Assembly (NCBI RefSeq): GCF_000315625.1
Contig: NW_005434662.1
Span: 371,988-435,987, forward strand
DNA: 64,000 nucleotides
Direction: 5' to 3'
Source: Guillardia theta CCMP2712
Taxonomy: Eukaryota > Cryptophyceae > Pyrenomonadales > Geminigeraceae
This document shows positions 56,901 to 64,000 of this stretch, in pieces (position 1 is the first letter of the stretch; every line of letters begins with the position of its first letter). The position numbers and the translations under genes are program-made. The notes below the pieces were generated by a model. That model searched no databases and was not told where the DNA came from. It saw nothing but the letters and a program-made list of their open reading frames with translations.

Positions 56901-58237
56901 TCAGGTCCTGCGGAAGCAGGAAGGTACAGTAGGGACACTCGCCTGGTAGAGCTGCTTGCTAGCGCACTTCTCCGAATGCACTCCAAAGCAAAGATCGTCG
57001 CACTCCTGCCATGGCGAGTCAAAAGCTTCAGGTGGTTCGGAGGGCCTGAACCTGCGACAGCATGAAGAGGCAGTCCTTAGAGAGCAGCGACTTGCACTCC
57101 CTGTGGCAGTCGAAGAGGGGAGTGTAGGTCTGAACATACTGCACGCAAGTTGCGTCGGAGACTTTCACCTTGACCGTATCATTCCTTCCCTGGTCGACCT
57201 GTGCGAGACATGAGCATCGTCGGCAGCATGAGGGCGGGGAGGAAGCGAGACGTTCTTGCCTTCATCGTATCCTTCACTCCGTTCAGGAACGTCACACTGT
57301 TCGGTTGCGATTCAGCGCGGCATTGCAGAGGCAGGACACACTCACGTAGTTGCCTTGCCATGCTTGTGCGACTCATCCGCAAAGTCGTTCAGAGTCTGAG
57401 TCGTTAGCGGGTCGTCAGGAGACCCATACTGCACATCCATGAACCGTCATCACGCTGGCACCCCAGCAACAGGACGGGCACTATCACCTTGTTGCACAGC
57501 CCCACGTGGCAGCATTTGGGGAAGTTCCGGAGACAGAGAAACTGCACGCATGTCATCGTCGTCGTCCCTTGGGCTCAGCATGGCCGCACTCACCTGACGG
57601 AAGTTGGCCCGGCACTGGTGGATGACCGGGAGTTCAAAATGCTTCTCCGAGATCCGCATGTGCGGAACGATCTTCTTGAAGACCGCGTGCGAGTCGAAGT
57701 CCAGCTGGGCAAACGTTTGGTCCACCGAGGGCCTGTAGACGGGGTAGTTGACGTTCTGACAGAACCTCATGGCTGGTGGGACTGAGCACACGGGGGGGGA
57801 TTGGGGCAGTTTCGGCAGCCCGACCTTGTTCGCCAGAGCATTAGCTTCCTTAACACTCTGCTTGCGACCTGATCTTGCACGAGACTGGGCCAGCTTGTGG
57901 TGAGCATGTCGGACAGCCGCTGCATGCACTGCCGCATGCGCCGACAAATGCAGCTCGCTATCCTCCTGCTCCCTGTCAGCCCAGGACATCAAGTGGCGCT
58001 GGCTCTCGTGTTCCTCCAAGATTTTCTCGTCAGAATGATCCAAGGAAAGATCACTATCTATCCATCTGTCGTCATCAAGAAGTCCTTCCTTGCCCGCAGC
58101 ATCCTTGAGCTGAGCGTTGCCTACATCATCTGCCAGCACGTGTGAGGGAAAATCGAGCAGAAGACAGGCTGAGTACCTCCCAGCGTGTTCACTGCAAGGA
58201 ATAGCAGAACAGCAGACAAAACCATCCGAGACACCAT
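56901..58237 (-). CDS. Secreted Frizzled-CRD-like cysteine-rich protein
   Basis: ATG 58237 gives a signal peptide (MVSRMVLSAVLLFLAVNTLG). Exons: 58237-58177, 58129-57594, 57541-57488, 57428-57346, 57296-57278, 57198-57052, then 57005-56901 with a stop at 56901 (334 residues). A His/Ala-rich linker (HAAVHAAAVRHAHHKLAQSR) precedes the Cys-rich part. There 'CSVPPAMRFCQNVNYPVYRP', then CRANFRQFLCLRNFPKC and GLCNK, follow the order of a Frizzled cysteine-rich domain (C…C..Y, C…FLC…FP.C). Further Cys pairs (CHREC, CDDLC) follow. In animals such domains bind Wnt lipids; here the ligand is unknown. An alternative end uses a GC-AG intron (56942-56908), which adds an exon 56907-56824 ending HHSVRL. The 19-nt exon is the weakest part of the model. 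Confidence 0.7.
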
Positions 58238-59082
58238 GCTCGCCCGTAGACTCAACGAGCTTGAGAGATCGGACGTGACCCGTTGGCTTTTTCACTCAGT
58301 GAGTGACGTCAACTTTCGACCCTTCGCTATCCTGTATCTTAGAGGACACGAAGGCGCTTAGTTTCCTGCTCCTCGTCGTACTGTCTTTGTCGTCGTCCTA
58401 CTCTCTTACTTCTCTGCTTCTCCTTCTCCTCCAGCTCCTCGCTCTCTCGCTCTCTCTCCCTCTCACTTCTACCCTCCTATGCCTGACACATCAGCATCAC
58501 TTTATCCCCGCCCTCCCTTCCTTGACTACCCTACCCCCTCAATGAGTACTCAATCAACTAATTTGCACCGGTAGTTTCAGGTAGTGTTGGACCCCTAAGT
58601 TCTACTCACCAGTCGGGCAAGATGATGCTGGAAGCCGGGAAGGCGATGGATGGCGGGGGGAGGGGGAGCGAGGAGCGAGGAGATCAGCGATGGGTGTGAT
58701 GAAGCTGAGGAGGACGTAGAAGGAGATGCTTGGAGCTGTCTGGCGGGATCTGGTCAAGAAGCATCTTGAGATTGAGCAGGGCACGTGTGATCGATGATCC
58801 ATCCTTGTCGACCCGCCAGGGGGACTGGGGGGAGATAGAAAGGAGGGTAGAGGAGAAGGAGAGAGTGACCTCATAGGTGAGGTAGGATCAGTCAAGCAGA
58901 CAAAGATGGTGGGTCCAAGAACGAAATAGATGCCGCGAGCACACGAGGAGGAGAGGGCGCAAACGCCAGGGACGAGCGGTTGGTGGTGTTGAAACTATGC
59001 GATAAATCTCTTCAAGACATAGACGACCTCTGACATGTGTTCTTTCAAAGCCTATCCGTCATCTCCAGTGCTTCAGCATAGA
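58238..59082. other. Spacer with pyrimidine-rich tract
   Basis: A CTC/CTT-rich section lies at 58370-58500 and CCCTACCCCC words near 58530. A minus-strand open frame at 58602-58895 shows no domain. Confidence 0.5.
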
Positions 59083-59585
59083 ATGAGCGCGGCAAAGCGA
59101 TCATACTCGGGGCTACAGAAGCAGGTCTTAGGTTTGTATCGAGAGTGCTTGAGAGTCGCGCGAACAAAGTCGGATGACATGAGGGTCGGATCTCTCTCTT
59201 CTTCCTTTCCCTTCCCCTCTCTTCCCCTTCCACTCTCTTTCTCCATTCCCTCTCTTTCTCCATTCCCTGCCTCCCTTCGTTTCTTCATGCAATCCTCCTG
59301 CCAACACTATCCCTACCCCCTTGCCCCTCTCCCTCGAGCACGCTTTTAACAAACCTCGTTCATCTTGACCTCACATCTCACACAGGCCAACGTTACCAAC
59401 ATCGCGCGGGAAGAGTTCAAGAGCAAGAAAGGAATCCCTAAGAACGAGATAGAGTGAGTTCTCCGGCCTTTCTTTCCACCCTTTGATCAAGCTCGAGCAG
59501 GAGGATCGAATATCTGCTACGAAAAGGAAGGAAACAGCTTGATAGGATTAGATCGTCAAACGTCGACGGGGTCAGTCGCTCATAG
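59083..59585 (+). CDS. SDHAF1: SDHAF1-like LYR-motif assembly factor
   Basis: Exons 59083-59184, 59386-59453, 59501-59585; phases match and the product is 84 residues. It begins MSAAKRSYSGLQKQVLGLYR, with the LYR tripeptide in the first helix. Then comes 'REEFKSKKGIPKNEIE' and 'RIEYLLRKGRKQLDRIRSS', the three helices in the order and spacing of SDHAF1. SDHAF1 delivers iron-sulfur clusters to the SDHB subunit of mitochondrial complex II. The length is a little below the human protein. No separate transit peptide is visible, as usual for the family. It is convergent with the phosphorylase gene 176 bases away. Confidence 0.9.
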
Positions 59586-59761
59586 CGCTCAGTCTTTGTA
59601 GATTTATGAAGGAGGCATTTACAACGTGCATGTACATTTGCGGCTAACAAGATAGTTTCAAGTACTCCTCCCATGATGTCGAACTGCCATCAACGATGAT
59701 AGAATCTTTTGTTTGTCAAAAGAAAACAAGGTTAGCCCCTTCCATAACCATGAAAGTAAGA

Positions 59762-61524
59762 TCAACCTATCAGAGGAGGAGCAGCCACCGGCTCCGGGAC
59801 GATGGTGAAGACTTTCAGGGTTCGGTCTGGGCGAATATCTCAGAACAACACAGCAGTGCATATTGAGATAGGGGGTGACCTGAGAGGTAGTCGGGATAGG
59901 TTCCATCCGTGAACAGCGTCACCAGCGCCTCTCCAGCCTGCGGCATCGGAGAGAGAGCACTTAGCAAGACCAGACAAGAGTATGGCAGATGAGGGACCTT
60001 GACATGATCCCCGACCTTGAAGTGAAAGACAAGTCCGGCCTTGAAGTCGATCTTGCTGTCCAGGGTCTCCCGCCCTCCTCCCAGCTTGTTGTTGATCAAC
60101 CCAACCTCGAACGCATCGATAGCCTTTATCCATCCATCATGGTCGCTGAGAACAGCAAGAGAGTGTTTCTGAAACACATTAGGTCAGGAGTGTGCGGGAC
60201 CAACAAGAAAGCTGCCACACAGGCTTTGGATACGATTCTGGAGCGTCGATGTACATCGACGAGCCTCCCTGAGCCTCTATCATCTGTTTGAACTTCTGCA
60301 AACCTTCTCCGTTCTCAATCTTCAATTCTGGGAGGTAGAGAATCAACGATACAAGGAGAAGAACGTGATATATACCGGCCATAGCTCTCCCTTCCTGATA
60401 CGTCTTGACCCTCCCGGCCAACAGCAGCATCAACGCGCATTGTACGATGACCAGCTCGCGCACATCACTTGGACCCTTCAGGTGAGGAAGTTAATGCCTC
60501 ATTTCTCTCCTCTCCAAATTTCACGCCCTCCTCTTCTCTTTCCACTTCCTGACCCCGACTCGCCCACCTAACCCCCATCTACCACTCCTCCTCCTCCCCT
60601 CAATCCTCCAAACATCTCACTCCTTGTTCACACCTTGCCATTGAGAATGTCAATCGATTCTCGCATCTCGAGCCAGTTTCCAACTGTGTTCCCTAGAGGC
60701 TGATCCATGTTCGTTATGATGGCCATGGCGTTCCTTCCTGCAGCCTGCGACAAGTCAGAGATGTCCAACAGCTAGAAACAGAGCACAAGGCGTACTTTTC
60801 CAGCAGACACCAAAGTCTCAGCTAGTCTCTTCGTCGCCTCCATGTCCTGCAGGAACGCTCCTTTGCCGGCTTTGACGTCAAGCAGGAGCGAGTCAGTGCC
60901 TTCAGACAGCTTCTTGGACATGATAGAGGAAGCGATCAGAGGCAGGCTGGATGTCGTTCCTGTGACGTCACGAAGACTGTACACCCTCTTGTCGACGGGA
61001 GCAATGTCTGCGTTGGCGCCCGTGATCACTACGTGTATCTTGCTCAGTTGATCGTAAACTTCCTGCGTGCTCAGCGAAGTCTTGAGGTTCGGGATCGACT
61101 CCAGCTTGTCTAGGGTTCCTCCGGTGTGGCCCAACCCTCGCCCGCTGATCATGGGGACTGCTACTCCGCACGATGCAACCAAAGGAGCTAGAGGGATGGA
61201 AATTTTGTCCCCGACTCCCCCAGTGGAGTGCTTGTCTGCTGTGTGCATCCCAAGAAAGCTGAGGTCAGACACCTTTCCTGTGTCCATGAAAGCCATTGTC
61301 AGGTGGAAAATTTCTTCTGATGTCATTCCTTTGAGATAGATAGCCATGAGCAGCGCGGTCATCTGATAGTCTGGGATCTTGCTCTGGTGGAATTCGAACA
61401 CAAAGAACCTGATTTCCTCTTCGGTCAACACGTGCCCATCCCTCTTCTTCATGATTAGCTCCACGGCCGAGAAAACCTTCTCTTGATCATGCAATGAGCC
61501 GTTCATCGTCCCGTTTTCTCGCAT
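59762..61524 (-). CDS. Thymidine / pyrimidine-nucleoside phosphorylase
   Basis: Minus strand, ATG 61524. Exons: 61524-60796, 60744-60634, 60475-60376, 60327-60221, 60168-59998, 59937-59880, 59838-59762; 450 residues, all in phase, close to bacterial DeoA and human TYMP. '[20 protein letters not shown]' is the phosphate-binding signature. '[18 protein letters not shown]' is the family hallmark, and '[10 protein letters not shown]' matches the DVKxGxGAF loop. '[15 protein letters not shown]' closes the alpha/beta domain. The C-terminal domain has '[20 protein letters not shown]'. It splits thymidine or uridine with phosphate to base plus (deoxy)ribose 1-phosphate, a pyrimidine salvage step. No targeting peptide is seen, so it is probably cytosolic. 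Confidence 0.93.
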
Positions 61525-63193
61525 CCCCACACTGCCACGCTCCTTCAATCTCGTTGCGTTCCTTCCGCGGTATCAGTATCAGTATCAGTATCAGCCTCAA
61601 CTTGGGTCTTGATCTCAGTCTGCAAGTGTCTCTTTCTTCAACCTTCCTCTCGCTCTCTTTCCTGCTCGTTTGTCTGCCGCTCTGTTCGCGCTACCTCGAC
61701 CTCGTTTCCTCCAATCTCTCAGATTTCCTCCTGCCGCCTCCTCCCCTCCCATCACTCTGCGTACTTTCATGTTGGGTGAGACGGGGTAGGGTTATACTAC
61801 CCACCCCTACTAAAACTCTTTAGATGCAGTAAATACACCCCGTAGGTTTCCTCAGCCCCCTTTCGGCCCCCATCCCCCTATACTACCTCCAGCAGTACCA
61901 GGAGCAGTACCCCACTCTTCTACTGTGAAAGCTACCCTACCCACATACATTCCCCTTCTACCCCACCCTTCTACCACAAACCACCTACCTTCTTGACTCA
62001 TAACCCCACTGGTTTGTACGGAAAAGCACCCCCTTGCCGGACCGCAATAATACCCTACCCTGGTCTCACCTGACGAAATTCAGTGAAATGCACCGGTGAT
62101 TTCCCCTCGCATCAAAGTACCCCTGTTGAAATGCTAAATCTTGTGTCTGAAATGGAGGGTGGGTGAGAAGGAAATATGACCTCCATCCTGGAAAGGCATG
62201 CTGGGGTAGGTGAGTCATGGATGGACCCCTATTCGAGTTAAGACCCTTGACCCTACCCCAGCAAAGAGGGCCTGTTCGAGGAAGATTGGGGGTAGCAGTA
62301 GGAAGTTATGTTCATAGGGGTGGGTGATACCAAGAGTGTTCCTCTTGGATGAGGTTGCGCTAGAACCAGGATATTGATAGGGTGCATCAGTGGTCGGGGG
62401 GTGGGGGTAGTTCCAGAGAGGGAACGGGTATGTCTGTCATGTTTGGAAGGGGTTTCCAATGATAAAACGATGGTGTCGTAAGTTTAGGGTAGGGGTCGTA
62501 GAACAAGAGTGTAGGGTGGTTGGGGTAGGTTGTGATGGAAACTGGTTGCAAGCTTTGTAAATACCTCGGACGAAAGCGACAAAAAGGAGAAATGCGCAGA
62601 AGCAGGAGAGGCAACATGAAGAGAATATGAGCGCGAACCAAAAAATATGATTTCGAAGTAGAACTCAAGTGAAGACAGCTCATTCGTCCTTGCGATTGCG
62701 TGCATGCATATGTGCTTTAAACAGGAATTGATGGTACGTTTTGTTTGGCTAGATGGCCAAGATCGATACGATATGGCGCAAGATATCATATTTGCATTCT
62801 CATCATGACAGATTGTTTCTGCACAAAGTATGGTATCTTCTCCTAAAGCCCATGGAAGATTAACGATTCCCGAAGGGGCTTGGTGTGGTGGCACTTTTGC
62901 ACTACATGTATCGTTTCTACTCTCTCGTCACGAAGGGTCTGCTACCTTGACACTCTCTCCATACTAATAGACTTCAGGATCCATGGGTTTTAAGACCTTT
63001 CCTGACACTTTCACTCTACTCGCCATCTTGCTCCATAGCGGTATGAGTGATAGTTTGGAATGGCATATTGGCTGACTTCTGCAAAAGCGCTCTCGCTTTC
63101 AGCGTTGATTTTCAAGACTCCAATTCGTCGAACTTCTTCTCAGCCTATGTGATGCCTTGAACAACACATAGCAAGTGACTGACACCCTACAGG
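61525..63193. other. Intergenic DNA rich in CCCTACCC / GGGGTAGGG words
   Basis: From 61780 to 62540 the strand carries dozens of CCCTACCC, CCACCC, GGGTGGG and GGGGTAG words. The rest to 63190 is of ordinary composition. No gene is supported. An acceptor-like 'ccctacag' at 63192 may be the end of a 5' intron of the next gene. Confidence 0.65.
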
Positions 63194-63979
63194 ATGTGGA
63201 AGGAGTTCCAGCTTCACAGCATCACTTTCGCAATGCGATCCCTAGGTGTGATGATGCTGATATACTTGGGGCTTCATCGCTTCAGAGCTGTCGTCGTTAT
63301 CACCTGTCATTATGTAGCCGACCAAATCACCAAGCGTTACAAGCAGGTCTTCACTGTCCCTCCTGTTTACGAGCTCACTCTGACCGTTCAGGGAACTACC
63401 ATGAGGGATATGCCACTGCCAGAGATTCTTGTACCATACTCAAGAGAGATGAACCTGTTCTACTCTACCAGTCAACTGTTCGCTGTTGTGGGTGTCTTAG
63501 TCCTGGGTATTGAGGAAGTCTTCCTCATCTTATTCCCGATTCAGTTCGCTGCATTCCTTCTCACTCTGGTGAGGATCAGAGGTAATCCGAGTACCTCTAA
63601 GAAACCTTATTCTGGTTGTTGTTAGGTTCGCAAAAACATCATCGGCCCTTTCGGTAAGATATCAGATTACTCATCGAATATGCTGCTGGACATTTCTAAC
63701 AAATTCATTCCAGGCTGGCACGCTATGTACACATGGAGCCTGATACTTCCATATCTTTACCTCGCCTTTTTCTTGCCGGTTTGAGTTGTCGGGGTAACAC
63801 ACTTGTTCATAACAAAGCCACAGGTACCAAGAGTTGCCGAGCTTCTTTGTATCGGAATTACTGCCGCGCTACTGCGATTCAAGTAAGTGATGACTTTTGG
63901 CGAGCATACCCGATAACTGAGCCTTACTTTGCATAGGTTCCGATGCAGCAAATACATGATCTGTATGAATTTATCATGA
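63194..63979 (+). CDS. Small polytopic membrane protein of unknown family
   Basis: ATG 63194 (MWKEFQLHSITFAMRSLGVM). Exons 63194-63346, 63392-63568, 63626-63653, 63714-63778, 63824-63882, 63937-63979; 174 residues, all in phase. Hydrophobic segments: MRSLGVMMLIYLGLHRF, FAVVGVLVLGIEEVFLILFP and a shorter one near the end (LILPYLYLAFFLP). A conserved-looking loop holds 'GTTMRDMPLPE' and 'YSREMNLFYSTSQ'. I recall similar hypothetical proteins in stramenopiles and dinoflagellates, with no function known. An AG directly before the G-ATG suggests that a further 5' exon may exist. Confidence 0.8.
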
Positions 63980-64000
63980 TGAGATATTGCGGGGTTTCTG

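Noticed and set aside
58602-58895. Minus-strand open frame in the spacer upstream of the SDHAF1-like gene
   Set aside because: No domain, Pro/Ser-rich composition and no consistent splice sites.
61780-62540. Interstitial telomere
   Set aside because: Words are telomere-like but irregular, with both strands mixed and no tandem register.

Overview
This is a nuclear genomic window from a unicellular eukaryote. The signs are spliced genes with many short GT-AG introns (mostly 35-60 nt), an ER protein with signal peptide and KDEL-like tail, cell-surface and ciliary protein families, microsatellites, and two assembly gaps (12403-12502, 27062-27403). A cryptophyte alga such as Guillardia theta is my best guess. 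The basis is intron style, gene density, a presequence with repeated F/I-A-P motifs on the Nudix gene, and mixed animal-like surface domains. This is inference, not proof.

Layout. 1-4365 (+): 3' part of a fibronectin III / ephrin-like / NHL surface protein. 5.0-5.3 kb (-): decayed copy of a Cys-His repeat gene. 5482-10003 (+): 14-exon unknown gene with an internally repeated domain. 10.1-10.5 kb: (TCAC)n satellite. 11245-13164 (+): poly-Q PDZ protein cut by a gap. 13325-~15200 (-): CEP164-like WW protein. 16.0-22.2 kb: a gene-poor repeat island with two copies of a CENP-B/pogo-type DNA-binding ORF, broken ankyrin-like genes and GC-rich blocks. 23400-26239 (+): five-PDZ protein. 26492-29784 (-): protein disulfide isomerase. 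31387-32636 (-): polytopic membrane protein. 33.1-34.1 kb: a foldback element, then an 18-residue Cys-His repeat array. 36864-39065 (+): Nudix hydrolase. 39207-40368 (-): Ser/Asp-rich membrane-anchored protein. 40981-42696 (-): cytochrome P450. 42955-44181 (+): TMEM144-type transporter. 44.2-47.2 kb: duplicated and GC-rich DNA. 47682-48152 (+): 88-aa protein. 48222-55075 (-): 1819-residue secreted protein joining a thioredoxin-like CPRC segment, a C2 domain and long surface-type repeats. 55552-56592 (+): unknown 227-aa protein. 56.8-58.2 kb (-): secreted Frizzled-CRD-like protein. 59083-59585 (+): SDHAF1-like LYR protein. 59762-61524 (-): thymidine/pyrimidine phosphorylase. 63194-63979 (+): small membrane protein.

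Exon models were built by eye from reading frame, GT/AG sites and phase continuity. Where every junction kept phase I give high confidence. The genes form no operons. The set as a whole points to a motile, ciliated, respiring cell with an elaborate cell surface. Spaces between genes hold three recurring DNA types: an AACTTAACTTTGAGTAAAG motif (eight sites, one pair forming a foldback), GC-rich blocks of CCCGG/GGCC words, and G-rich GGGGTAGGG-type intergenic DNA. The strongest leads are the thioredoxin-C2-repeat protein, the Cys-His array with its decayed relative, and the foldback motif family.
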